Positions 36,148 to 49,025 of a DNA stretch of 64,000 nucleotides are shown in pieces. Source of the stretch: Sabellastarte sp. h YS-2021 (Eukaryota; Annelida; Polychaeta; Sabellida; Sabellidae); contig OZ024929.1 in NCBI GenBank assembly GCA_964017235.1, positions 108,113,793 through 108,177,792 on the forward strand. The letters run 5' to 3'. The stretch's first letter is position 1; every line of letters begins with the position of its first letter. The notes beneath the pieces are model-generated. The model was not told where the DNA came from and did not search any database. It saw nothing but the letters and a program-made list of their open reading frames with translations. The position numbers and the translations under genes are program-made.

Positions 36148-38366
36148 AAACAAGACCACTGCCGCGGTGTGTATCTCCCGCCGAGCATTAAAGGGGAGGA
36201 AATACCTTTTCCGAGATATTCACAATTTTTCATTTTCCGCTAAAATCCAAAATGACATTTTTCCCCTAGGCACAGAATACTGTTGTACTACCCTGTGGGT
36301 CAAAAATTCGCTCGAAATCGCTCTGTCTGTTACCATTTCGAAGATATTTTCAATGTTTATTTTCTGCTAAAATCCAAGATAGCCGCCAAAAGTGGCGAAA
36401 ATTGAAATTTTTCCCTTTTGCATAGTATACTCATGTACTACCCTTGTGGGTCAAAAATTCACTCGAAATCGCTCTATCTCTTACGGTTTTCGAGATATTA
36501 AGCCTTTTTCATTTTCCGCAAAAATCAAAGTAGCTATTACTCAGTTAGCTATGGACTTACAGGTCTCGAAATCTGCCATTACACAATACATCAAAAAGTA
36601 GGTGAACAACATATTTGACAAAAATCCTTTAAATTCAACAGTTTTGCTGTGATAAGTGATTTACTCAATGGAAAACCATGAAAGTAGCTATTACTCAGTT
36701 AGCTATGGACCTACAGCTCTGAAACTTTGCCATGACGCAGAACATTAAAAAGTACATGAACAACATATTTGACAAAAATCCTGTAAATTCAACAGTTTTG
36801 CTGTTATAAGTGATTTACTCAATGGAGAACCATTAAAGTAGCTATTACTCAGTTAGCTATGGACCTACAGCTCTCAAAATTTGCCATTTCATAGTACATC
36901 AAAAAGTAGGTGAAGAACATGTTTGACAAAAATCCTGTAAATTCAACAGTTTTGCTGTTAAAGGTGATTTACTCAATGGAAACCCTCAAAGTAGCTATTA
37001 CTCCGGTAGCTATGGAGATAGAGCTGTGAAAATTTCCCATGACACAGTACATCAAATAGTAAGTGAACAACATATTTGACAATAATTCTCTAAATTTAAT
37101 AGTTTTGGAGTTATAAGTGATTTACTCATTGTTGAAATTCAAAGTAGCCATTACTCAGTTAGCTATGGAGATACAGCTTTGAAACTTTTCCACGACACAG
37201 AACATTAAAAAGTAACTGATTAACATATTTGACAATAATTCCCTAAATTCAATAGTTTTGGAGGTATAAGTGATTTATTCAATGTTGAAATTAAGAAATT
37301 TCAAAGTAGCTATTACTCAGCTATGGACTTTACAGCTCTGAAAATTCACCACGACACAGTACATCAAAAAGTAGATAAACAACATAGTTGACAAAAATCC
37401 TCTATATTCAATAGTTTTTGAGTTATAAGTGACTTGCTGAATGGTCAAATGTTAAACTTAGTGTAGCTATTACTCAGCTAGCTATGGTGCTACACCTTGG
37501 AACCCTCACCATGTTATAGTACATGAAGGAGTTGTTCAACAACATATTTGAGACCAATATTGTAAGTAACAATTACAAAGATAAAAGCAACTTACTCATT
37601 TTGGTCATTGTTAAAAACAAAAAATAGCTATTACTCACTTAGCTATCAAGATAGACCCCTAAAAATGGTACCATCTTGTAGGCATGGAGAAAGTAGCTAA
37701 ACAACATATTTTACAGAAATGCTGTAAATGCAGTCGTTTTGGAGTTATGAGCACTTTACTGAAAGTAGCTACCATTGCTATTACTCACTTAGCTATGGAC
37801 CTAGGTCTGAAAAAACAGCATCAAATGAAAAGACATAAGCAATAAGGTCATAAAACATTGAAAAGGCCAAGGAGAAACTGGTGAGGATACCTGCAACACT
37901 TTTCTTTGGCCAGACCTTTAGGCCTTACATTCTGCTATTTGCAGAGATTTGGCAAGGCTCTGGCGGCCATGTTGTTTTTCAAAATAGGCCCAAAATCAAT
38001 ACCAAACAGGCTATTTTTAGGCTGTATAAAAGTGCAACTACACACTTATGGCAGCCATCTAAATCAACGAAAAAAAAAACCATGGCAGAACACCTGAAAA
38101 CAAAAACCATGGCAGCCATCTTGTTAACACCTGTGGCGGCCATCTTGTTTTTCCGAATCAGCCGAAAAAAGATTCGCAGGCAAGTTTTTCCAATGATGAA
38201 TTTATCCTGCAAATTTGGAAGCTCTAGCTATAATATTTTAAGAGATAGAAAGGCTTTTGTAAAAACGTGACGAACGGACGCACGCACACACACACGGGCG
38301 GACGCACGGACAGAGGGCATTTTATAATCTCCCGTACCGGGCCTATCGGCCGGCGGGAGATAAAAA
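36148..38366 (+). mobile_element. family D element, complete (D1)
   Basis: Left end AACAAGACCACTGCCGCGGT, then TATCTCCCGCCG. The right end has CGGCGGGAGATA, its exact 12-bp reverse complement, at about 38351-38362. The interior comprises three TTTTTCATTTTCCGC modules, then about eight units of a roughly 154-bp satellite (AAAGTAGCTATTACTCA at about 36527, 36681, 36835 and 36988; variant at 37140; spacing more variable further right). GGCGGCCATCTTG modules follow, then an ACGGACGCACGCACACACA microsatellite and the right-end hairpin. No coding frame. The architecture resembles non-autonomous Helentron/Helitron2 elements. Confidence 0.7.
38327..38361. repeat. family D right-end hairpin
   Basis: ATCTCCCG (38327-38334) and CGGGAGAT (38354-38361) form a perfect 8-bp stem. 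GGGCC/GGCC pairing extends inside the loop. Confidence 0.85.
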
Positions 38367-38954
38367 TCACAAATGTTTAAAAAATAAAATGGAATGTCCT
38401 CACTGGCGAATTTCATAAACTTACATTTCTTACTTTATACTTGTGTGTCATTTTCCCCTGTGTTTCATTCCTATTCAAACATACAGTGTAATGATCAAAA
38501 AGTGAGGTGTATTCATAACAGTTATTCAGTGATAGATATAAATGCCATTAACCTCAGTAATACTAAGTATCTGAGATATTTGATCAATACAATTTTTTTA
38601 AATGACAATGAAACCTTTCACATGTATCAAGCCAGGTATATTTACAAAATTTCCAGATTCAACTGAACATGACCATACAAGCTAACAGTAGCCAGCAAAG
38701 TGTAGTGATATAACAGTACACATAAGGATATACCAACTGTCAGATGTCAGTTGCAAAGTCAAAACACCAAATGTCTTGTCAGACCAAGTTAAAATCTGTA
38801 GAAAGGCAAACATAAACTCACAAGGTCAGAGATGACGAAGATCACTTCCTATACAATTTGAAATGTATTGACTGTGAAGTAGAAAGAAGTAGAAACATTA
38901 AAGTTTATGGCAGTTATTCAACAAAACAATTCAATTTATATTACGTACAAAACA
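38367..38954. other. non-coding stretch, possibly SINE body
   Basis: AT-rich sequence left of the 5S-like head. It could be the body of a minus-strand 5S-derived SINE, but no tail is obvious. Confidence 0.3.
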
Positions 38955-39105
38955 AGGCCGCAAGGGGTTTTGGTCTACTAGCGCGAGCAGCAAGGCATCA
39001 GAGACAGCTGTAGTGCACTGAAGTGTCACTCATCCCAGTACTAACGTAGCCCATTGCTGCTTAACTTCAGTGGCGAGACAGATACTAATTACACTATGCC
39101 ACAAC
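38955..39105 (-). mobile_element. 5S rRNA-derived sequence (SINE3-like or 5S pseudogene)
   Basis: Read on the minus strand, GAAGTTAAGCAGC, GGGC..CGTTAGTACTGGGATG and a downstream GTGACA...CTACAGC occur in the order and spacing of the internal control region and 3' half of 5S rRNA (family GAAGCTAAGCAGGG, GTTAGTACTTGGATGGG, GTGCTGTAG). The 5' half (about 39060-39105) is more diverged. There are too many changes for a functional 5S gene. Confidence 0.7.
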
Positions 39106-39655
39106 CCATGAAAGTCTGGTGATCAAAAAAAGTGAATAAAAAAGTGATCCCTAGAAGCACGAGCCTCACTACAGATACAAAATCTAAATACACACCTCAG
39201 TTTTGTGCAGTGTAAAAAACTTCAAAATGATTCATACACCAACAAGATTAAACAATAAATTATCAATTAAACAAAGTGCAGAATGAAAGGGATTGACCCC
39301 AAGTATGTGTACTCACTTCACAGTATTAAATTTTGGCCTATGGCTGTCACAATCAGCAATGTTGTGATGAATTAAATCCGTGTCATATCTGGGAATGAAT
39401 AGTTTAAGTCAAACACAATTAAAAGCTGTACTGGTGGAGGAGAGCAGAACTGCAACACACGAACAACCATTTTACATCAAGTTGCTAAACAAAATTCCTG
39501 AGTGGCTCACCTCAATATGTTTGGTAAAGATGTACAACATTTAACTTTATGCCTATGTCTAACCATACAGTGAAATATGTACATATTATTGTCAAAATTG
39601 GTACATAGCATTTGATAAATGATTAATTTTGTGAATTATGGCTCTTGATTTCAAA
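39106..39655. other. non-coding stretch, no gene seen
   Basis: AT-rich intergenic DNA without recognised features. Confidence 0.4.
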
Positions 39656-39657
39656 AG

Positions 39658-39930
39658 AAACAAGAGCACTCAGAGAGCGCATACCTCCCCAAGGAACATA
39701 ATACTAAGTAAATGGGAAAATCTGGATTATTTTTTTTCTGTCCCGACTGTGATCCAGATCACTTTCAAAATTAATGGGATCTAAATTGGACCAAGACCTA
39801 TCTCCTCTTTTTTTCATCAAGATACAACCAGTAGTATTTGGGTAATCCTACTGACAGAGGGACAGACAGACAAAGGATCTTGAAAATAATACCTCCTTGA
39901 TGAAGATAAATCTCTGTTTTCAAAAATCCA
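39658..39930 (+). mobile_element. family G element fragment, copy 2
   Basis: AACAAGAGCACTCAGAGAGC left end and GCATACCTCCCCAAGG, then GTGATCCAGATCACTTTC. GACAGAGGGACAGACAGACA (microsatellite-like) and ATACCTCCTTGATGAAG form the right end. Same order as 49190-49585. Confidence 0.75.
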
Positions 39931-40010
39931 TAAATATCAGTTTCTGGGACAATTTCTTTCCTTTTTCCATCTTTTAGGTGTGAGAGGGTTTGTGATGGTG
40001 TACCATCCAG

Positions 40011-40647
40011 GGGCCGGATTCACGAAAGGTCTTAAGTCTCAAATCTGAGATTTTTGTCTCAAATCTAAGATTTATCTTAGATTTTTCTCAGATTTGAGAC
40101 CTTTTGCTCAGCTGGGATTCACAAAAGATCTCAGGCTGAGATTTAGCTCAGATTTGGTCTTAAATCTAAGACTGCCTAGAGGGTGACTTAAGTTTTCATA
40201 AAATAGAGTATATGTAGTTACAAGGCTCAAAACAAAATGAAAATTGCCAAGTATGACATGTTTATAACTTTTAACACAAAAACATGAATATATACTAAGA
40301 GTTTGTATGAAAACAACAGTAAAACATTTACATTTAGTAATTTACATGAATGGTTTGTTTTGCTGTTTAATCAGTTATTTTGTATGCCAGTACAAATTAT
40401 AGTAAAAAGAAAACATTTTACTTGATAGAATATATTCTAAAATGTGAGTACATGGGGTACAGCTGTAAATATAAATGTGTATGCTTTACACTGATCTCAA
40501 CAGAATGTTACATCAATTTTGATTGGTCCAGACTCAAAATATGTCTGAAATTTTGGTCTCAGCTAAGATCCCTTTCGTGAATCTCAACTTGAGCAGAATC
40601 TCAGCTGAGATTTGGCTAACACTTGAGACCTTTTGTGAATCCGGCCC
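40011..40647. mobile_element. MITE with 3-bp CAG target duplication
   Basis: Terminal inverted repeats begin GGGCCGGATTCACGAAAGG on the left and GGGCCGGATTCACAAAAGG on the inverted right end, continuing TCT(T/C)AAGT. CAG flanks both sides (40008-40010 and 40648-40650). Subterminal DNA is full of further inverted CTCAGATTTGAGA-like motifs. At 637 bp with no transposase it is non-autonomous. A 3-bp duplication is compatible with PIF/Harbinger, but the superfamily is an inference. Confidence 0.8.
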
Positions 40648-40650
40648 CAG

Positions 40651-41945
40651 GGCTATATATTGTGTGTTGTGATCTAGCTCTTATCTCAACATTCACTTAT
40701 CCAAACAAATTATGCCCTTTCAAAAGTACCTGGTCAAATGTGTTTTTTTAAATTTAATTTTGCAAATTTAGAACTTACTGCCCATAATTTACACCTCTTT
40801 GGTCAGAGAAGGTTAAATACTACAATTAAAATGTCTTCAAATTTCAGTCTTCTAGCATGCTGCACATAGTATTTGTCAAACTGCATCAGTTTTACTGATC
40901 AAATGATCTTGCACATTTTATAAATTTTGTGAAGGTAGAACAGTTGAATTTCATGAAGTATGCAATAGCACTGCAATATGCACATACCGGTAGATCATTA
41001 ATAGTTTCATTGATATGGAATGCTGGTATGTTTTGGGGTTTTTTTTTACTGTACATTCTTACATACTGTACATTTTTATTGTACATTCAGCTGACCATTA
41101 GACTTTCAATTTATTGATTAATAAAAGCTATAAGACTTTTAAAAAGCATGATTACCATCAATGTATTAAACACATATTTTATTTTATTTTGTTCCGTCGG
41201 CTGTATTACAGGGTGAATTAATTAAAACCCTTGGGAAAATCGTGTGGAAAGACAATTAATACATGGCCTAGTTTTAACGGGTACATTTTTGTGTCGTCAT
41301 AAAATCATCGTGATGTCACTTAATTGGTGCGACATATTTGTCTGTAAAAAAATAAAAACCCCTGTTCAGTATTAACAGACTGAATGACTAATACGGACCA
41401 AGTACAAATATATGTCTGTTGAACAAAAACCTCACGACTGCGTATATGTGTGTACACATGTTTTCGTGTGGGATTCCAAAGTCTGACTGATTGGTGATTC
41501 CAAAACTACCTCGCTTATATAGTGCATCTAAAAATAAACTTGCTTCGTCATAACTTTGCACCTTTTTTTCGTCCAAGTATTTGAGAAGTGAACAGTTTTT
41601 GTGCCAAAATAAAATGTGACTTTTTTTAAAACTCTACAACCGACATGTTTTGATATCAATACATTATTTGACTGTAATATCAAGTCCAATCTATGAAGTT
41701 CTATGAATCAAAATTTTCGCCCAAAAGGTAAATACTTAGAATTATTCAACTATATGTAATTAAATGTCTTGTTATTCTTTTTTTTATTATTTTCAAAACT
41801 ATGATGGGATTAAAACTGTTCATAAAAATGACTGTAATTATCATATATGTGTGACTCACAATTAATATAAACAATAATCAAAGGTCAAAGTTTTGATTTT
41901 GTCCGTCCCTTTCAACAACTATAAGTCAAATCATATCAGACAACA
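40651..41945. other. intergenic DNA upstream of KLF, possible regulatory region
   Basis: About 41210-41600 is richer in CpG and complex sequence than its surroundings. It contains TGATGTCAC (CRE-like, near 41311), CTTATATAG (TATA-like, 41515-41522) and a perfect MEF2-type CTAAAAATAA (41528-41537). It could be an enhancer or alternative promoter for the KLF gene 1.5 kb downstream. Confidence 0.35.
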
Positions 41946-42065
41946 CACCCCCCACCCCCGCACTATCTCCCAATACTGGCATGAGTTAGAGTTGAACCCA
42001 TGACCACAGAATTAAGCGACAGACAAGTGACTGAATGCCAGACTTGGATGCAATGAAATAAACAC
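41946..42065 (-). repeat. weak tRNA-SINE-like remnant
   Basis: On the minus strand, CATGGGTTCAACTCTAACTC resembles a Pol III B box, with a head-like segment to its right. The A box is unclear. Confidence 0.3.
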
Positions 42066-42640
42066 TTGACCAGATACTGCTAGCTTGGTGTTTTATTATA
42101 AAAATAAATAAATGTAATATTTTCCAAATCACATCTAATAGAGTAATGGTAAATCATTGAGGAGGATACTCTAATTCTAACATTTCACTTATGAAATTAT
42201 ATACAAACACAGTTTCTATTTTACATATAATTAATGAACAACATGAACATAAAGAAATAACTGCAACAACACATTTAAAACAGATCTTATATCAAGCTCA
42301 AGTAAAAAATTCATAACTCAGATTACATTCTCAGGGAGGAAATAATCCACATACCCATTGAAATTTTGTAAAATAGAAATCGTATTTCTAGGGACGTACC
42401 AGTAACAACATTTTTAAGCTGTATTTTCCAAAAGTTTGGAGGTAAAATTATGGTAAATAGATCAAAGGCATGCTTTATGTTTTCATATTGTTTATTTGGA
42501 ATTTGTCAAAGATTGTTGTTTTATGCATCCTATTTTTTGATAAAACAAAAGTGTTAATTATTTTGGTATTTCCCGGATTTTTAGGGTATTTACTAAGCAA
42601 CCCGCAATAAACTTGCATATAGTTCAACACTTGTAGTCAA
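42066..42640. other. intergenic DNA, no feature recognised
   Basis: AT-rich sequence immediately upstream of the KLF promoter region. Confidence 0.4.
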
Positions 42641-42644
42641 GAAT

Positions 42645-43016
42645 GAAAATGAGGAACGAAGCGCGAAGCTCCCTCTCTTTATATACCGTGCTAAATTTAG
42701 ATTGGCCGATATGGTGCCGAACGCCTTCCGAGCGACTACCTGGGAAATCTATTAGCCAATCAAATTCACTCGTGGTTTACGGACATTTTCGTCACAGACA
42801 ACTTTCATCATAACATTGACTTTATGACAGGCTGTGATTATTACTGTGCTTCTGTTTTACAATTCTGCTGCCAGATGAACTGAAACGTACGTGAAAAAGT
42901 GGAATCTGACAACATAAAAATCTCCTTGACAATTCTATCGAACCATTAAGTTATAAACTTTTGATCTGACAACATCGGGAATAAAATTTATTTAAAAGAG
43001 GACTTGTCATCATAGA
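42645..43016 (+). promoter_or_regulatory. KLF promoter and 5' UTR region
   Basis: CpG content rises locally (GAAGCGCGAAGC, CCGAACGCCTTCCGAGCG). CCAAT boxes lie at about 42702 (ATTGGCC) and 42753 (AGCCAATCAAA). A TATA motif at 42677-42686 fits better on the minus strand (GGTATATAAAGAG, with a CCAAT upstream of it in that direction), so the region may be bidirectional. The KLF transcription start is not fixed. The 200 or so bases before the ATG look like 5' UTR. Confidence 0.5.
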
Positions 43017-43106
43017 ATGCATTTAGAATCTGACATGGATCCAGTGTTAGCATCTGCAAATATGAGAAACTCCATGGAACGACAGAATAGTGTGGATTTA
43101 CACTCT
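43017..43106 (+). CDS. KLF2/4-like transcription factor, exon 1
   Basis: ATG at 43017 opens 30 codons (MHLESDMDPVLASANMRNSM, then ERQNSVDLHS), ending exactly at a consensus donor, GTAAGT (43107-43112), in phase 0. A second in-frame Met at codon 7 could also serve as start. I chose the first because the exon is open from there and the upstream sequence is UTR-like with CpG enrichment. It joins exon 2 ([13 protein letters not shown]) without loss of frame. The short 5' coding exon holds no recognised domain. Confidence 0.75.
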
Positions 43107-44775
<1,669 letters not shown>

Positions 44776-46180
44776 ACTACCAAAGCTATAAATTGCCTGA
44801 GCTGTGTTCATGTCTTTCAAGGCCCCAGTTTTTTTTTTCTCTCCATGAGGTGGATCCTTTCAAACATGTGTTGGGAAAACATGTGAACTTGTCCTGCCAA
44901 CTGGTGGGGTTTGTGGTCACATCACTTGTCAAAATACACATGAATTGGCATCTGATCCTTCGATGACACGACCGTGTCATTAGCTGCACTCCGTGTTTGG
45001 ACAGCTATACTGGACACTAAGGGTCACAAAACTACACTGTTGTGGTAATTGTAAATAACTGTTGTGTTAATGTCGTTACTATTACATTTGCTATTGTTTT
45101 GTTTGTGATTTGTTGTGCATTTTATAAATACTGACAAATTTATTTATTTTCTGAACAAAAGAATAATGATATTAGGAGATAAAATGTTGGGTGAAGCATG
45201 TACACGATATACTGAAAAAAATCTGTGCTTCAGTAACTGTAGAGTAGCATATGGTCAAATTTTTGTTCTTGACAAATGACCACAATGCATGATATATCCA
45301 GATAACCATTGCAACCTAATAGGTCAGTTTGTTTCTCTGCAAACAGATGGACATTGTCATAGGTCTTAAAAAGGTCTGAATTAATTATTTCCTGCATGTA
45401 AGATGTGTGGTACTGTGATTTGGATCAAAAGTTTTCATTTAAGGCAATGTAATGCAGCTGTTTTCAAGTGAACAACTTTACATGTATGTGAACAAAAAAT
45501 GATTTGGGAAATTATAGTATTTCAGTAAAATAATGTGTTTTTTTTTGTTGTTTTTTTTTTTGTTGACATTAAAAAAGTCATACATGTATTTTGACATTTG
45601 AGATCACTAAAATGAAATCCAATGTAATATTTAAAATGTGATATTAAGTTTTTTGTTCTTTCTTTTTCTGATGGATTTACCGGTAAATACAACACTTGTA
45701 CAGCTTTTGCTTTCTTGTATGATAAGTTACTTGCTAGTCATTCTAAAATAGTTGTATTGTACATAAAATATTTTACCTTTATTTATCATTTATACAAGTC
45801 TAATATCGAAGTTTCTTGATATTACATTACAATATGAGTGCACTGTTGTATTGCATTTGGGGCTTGTAGTTAGAAGCTGAATATCCAAATAATCATGTAT
45901 ACATAACCAAATGCACTCATATATGTTGTAATTTAGTAGGTTTTGTAAACTTTTATCCAAGAAACTTAACAATCAAAGGCTTTGTTCAAAGTAAACCAAA
46001 TGGGTTCAGATAAATAATATCCTGGCGTTATTTGTGTGTCACATTTCGCAAAGTGTAACACAAATTGTTAAAATTTGTAAATTTCTGTTTTATACATAGT
46101 CTACTGCATTGTTACAATTATTATTATTATTTTATCAGAGTTGAATGATACGTTTACAAAATAAAGTATTAATTGGAAAG
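44776..46180 (+). other. KLF 3' UTR
   Basis: About 1.4 kb from the stop to the poly(A) signal. It contains a class II AU-rich element, TTATTTATT (45140-45148, within TTTATTTATTTT), and other T-rich tracts, which fits an unstable, rapidly induced mRNA as known for KLF2/4/6. A 50-bp segment at about 45797-45850 recurs at 54506-54560. Confidence 0.65.
46160..46165 (+). terminator. poly(A) signal of the KLF gene
   Basis: Canonical AATAAA at 46160-46165, the best-placed signal after the KLF stop. T-rich sequence follows within 30 bp. Confidence 0.6.
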
Positions 46181-46889
46181 ACCCTTTTTATACTGTGTCC
46201 CAGAACTGAAAGATTTTGAGTAATCTTTCATTTGATATATTCATGACATCAACTTACTCACTGGCTTGTTGATCTAAATTCACAGGAAACTGTGAAAACT
46301 ATTGGCTCATTAAATACCCTGAATAATCATATTGCATCAAGACTTGGCTTATGTTCATTAACTTGAACGAATACACATTTTTTGACCAATCTCAGTACCT
46401 AAACATGTGTGCAGCCTCAGCATCTTCATGCATATGGCTCAAAATAACTACATCTACATGTGTATCTTTTTGTAATAAAACTGAAGCTTCACCTGAATCA
46501 AATACACCTTTCAAGATATTCCATGAATAAAACTCAATGAATACTTTTCTCAATTCAACTGCAAAAGATAAGAAATAGAAAATTGTTGGGGATAAGAGGA
46601 GTCCGGTTGGATTGAGTTGGTTCAGAATCTGTGCTTTTCTGGTGCCATACATGACAGAGAGAAATGATGAAACAAAGAAAAATGACTCCTGCTGACCTGT
46701 CCAGAGTGACAAAAGCAGCCTTAATGTTGTAACATACACTGCCAATTTAAAAAAAAATTGGCCAGCCTCAGCAGGCAAGAACCCCAGTCCGCAGGTACAG
46801 CTAAATGGCCAACAACATTGAGATTTGGAAAATCTTAGGAACAACTTTTGTTGTAAGAAGTATAGAGAACCCACAAGATGTTCTACAAA
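46181..46889. other. unidentified region with a 170-codon minus-strand frame
   Basis: The longest open frame outside the LINE and KLF (minus strand, 46392-46904) reads hydrophobic, cysteine-containing sequence without a recognised domain, and its start overlaps a family D-like repeat. No splice or codon evidence supports it as a gene. Confidence 0.3.
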
Positions 46890-47110
46890 AGATTCACAGG
46901 CCATGATTTCTTACAAGTAGTTTTCATATTTTGAAGCTCAAGAAACAATTATAAGGGAGATATAAGGCCTTTTTGATACGATGACTCTCCTATTTGGCAT
47001 TAAAGATGTGATATGGCGGCCATTTTGTTTCCAAAACAAGGCAAGCTTTTCTATCCATTTACATTTTGTGCAACTCTGATGAAGCTAGCTGCAATATTTT
47101 AGGTTCCAGA
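46890..47110 (+). repeat. family D interior fragment
   Basis: TTCACAGGCCATGATTTCTTACAAGTAG, GGGAGATATAAGGCCTTTTTG, GATATGGCGGCCATTTTGTTT and GATGAAGCTAGCTGCAATATTT align with 57820-58050. Confidence 0.75.
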
Positions 47111-47853
47111 ATACATTAAAAATTTTAGAACAAATTTTAAGACCCAAAAATTTTAAAAGTGTAGCCATGGCAACAGTTGCTGCTAGATACCCCCAAAACC
47201 TAATCAGCTGTAGATCCTCTTGGAGTAAAGAAATCCTAATTGGTGAAAATCCATGCATGGGTTTAGGCTGTGGAACACCCAAAAGTTTAAGACCTAAAAA
47301 AGTGTTGCCATGGCAACAGTGGTAGCCTGATACCCCCCAAAACCTAATCAGCTCTAGAGCATCTTGGGTAAACATATCCTGAAAATTTAGTGAAAATCCG
47401 TGCAGGGGTTTAGGCTATGGAACACCCACAAACTTTGGTTTAGGCTATGGAACACCCACAAACTTTAAGACCCGAAAATCTAAAAGTGTTGCCATGACAA
47501 CAGTTATTACTGGATACCCCCCAAAACCTAATCAGCTCTAGATCCTCTAGGGTAAACATATCCTGAAAATTTGGTGAAAATCCGTGCAGGGGTTTAGTCT
47601 GAGGAACACCCACAAACTTTTAGATTTGAAAATTTTAAAAGTGTTACCATGGCAACAGTCGTTACCGGATACCCCCCAAAACCTAATCAGCTCTAGATCC
47701 TTTTGGGGTAAACATCCCCTGAAAATTTGGTGAAAATCTGTACAGGGGTTTAGGCTGTGGAACACCCACAAGCTTTATGCCTGCCGCCGCCGCCTCCGAA
47801 CGCCCGGACAGCACAGGGGATGACTATAACCCCAGCCTTTATGGGCTGGGGTT
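47111..47853 (-). mobile_element. family C element, inverted copy
   Basis: Four units with TACCCCCCAAAACCTAATCAG, GGGTAAACATATCCTGAAAATTT, GGCT(G/A)TGGAACACCCACAAAC and an X-box palindrome (47161-47174, 47304-47317, 47488-47501, 47643-47656). It ends at the right with a CpG-rich GCCGCCGCCGCC tract and the hairpin at 47828-47853. Same family as 19082-19640, opposite strand. Confidence 0.75.
47828..47853. repeat. family C terminal hairpin
   Basis: AACCCCAGCC and GGCTGGGGTT form a perfect 10-bp stem with a 6-nt loop (TTTATG). Confidence 0.9.
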
Positions 47854-49025
47854 AATAACTGATTAAGATTAGTGAATTTAAGGGTATGATAGACATTATG
47901 ATCAGTATTTTATCAGCTTTTTCACTTTGCACAGGAATTCACAATTAAGACCCATCTTCAATATTAACAGGCTAAGGAGGATTTATATCTCCCAGAATTT
48001 TTCCATTATTTCTCATTATATCTGACACTGAAAATCGATTATGTTAATATTAAGAACATGAGAATAATTTTGAACCTAAATTCAATATTTTAAAATGATA
48101 TTTAAAACATTCAGTCTAATCTTTCAAATATTGTCTTTTATCAGTACTAAGTGTAATTTGCAAATTAGAATTGACAATGATGTGGATAGTATAATGGTAA
48201 TGGAGTTAGTTTCAAATAAATAGTTATTTCAGGATCCAAGGACACACTAACCGGGTCTATGAAGTTATTATTATACAGAAAATAAAATGTGAATTCTGGA
48301 TGCTGATAAATATTGCAAAGGCTTTTGATTCCTATTCTTTTTCACTTGGTGTACAAAAACATGTGCACTTACAACTAATTAATTCGGTCTATATATTCTT
48401 TTTAAGCAAGAGCCTCACATTTATCAATGGCAGAATAGAAACAGTTTTGAAAAGTGGCACTCTGTCAGACATCATGAAAGTCCAATGGGAATGTACAGAG
48501 GGTGACATGAGATCCAAATTTCTGTGTAAAATACCATCATACTGTAATTTCTGTGATAAAAGCCCCCCCTCTAATAATAACTCCCCCTTACCACTAAATC
48601 TCATTGACCAAGGGTCAGAAACTGAAGCATATGTTATTCAAATTTACCGGTATAATGCCCAATAAATTTGACAGTTTTTCAGTCTGGATTTTATATATCA
48701 TACCAGTGTGTAGTGAAATCATAATAAAACATACATAAATATTATCTCTTATGGTTTTACAGTAGCTGTGTTCTGCAAAGAATATGCAGTATAATATTTT
48801 ATACTCTTGACTTTTTCAGCCACATTTGTTAACCACTTCTCCAGGGAAAAGTAAACCTTTGAAAATGCTGAAAAGACAATATAATTCAATTATTTAAAGG
48901 TTGATATTTCAGTGAATTGAAAATTTTTATACATCTGCTCATTGTTCTGATAAAGGCAACCTCTTTGAAAAAAAAACGGGGCTCTGGTGTTGTTATTACA
49001 GAAATTTTGGTAGGTTTTATTTTCA
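47854..49025. other. intergenic DNA, no gene supported
   Basis: AT-rich sequence. A 121-codon + frame (48300-48665) lacks any domain, and its end runs through a C-rich segment (AAAGCCCCCCCTCTAAT) that looks repeat-derived. Confidence 0.35.

Noticed and set aside
37881-38270. 129-codon + frame
   Set aside because: Lies wholly in the right part of family D1 and includes its microsatellite flank; non-coding element sequence.
38280-38300. CRISPR-like or coding signal in the CA/CG-rich repeats
   Set aside because: This is a simple ACGCAC microsatellite inside an element of animal DNA; nothing supports a CRISPR array.
46392-46904. 170-codon open frame on the minus strand
   Set aside because: No domain, no splice or promoter context, and the N-terminal part overlaps a family D repeat. 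Kept only as an unidentified region.
47085-47771. Minus-strand frames with LELIRFWGVSG repeats
   Set aside because: They are translations of family C tandem units, not a repeat protein.
48300-48665. 121-codon open frame on the + strand
   Set aside because: No recognised motif; the end is C-rich and repeat-like. Its length is possible by chance in 64 kb.
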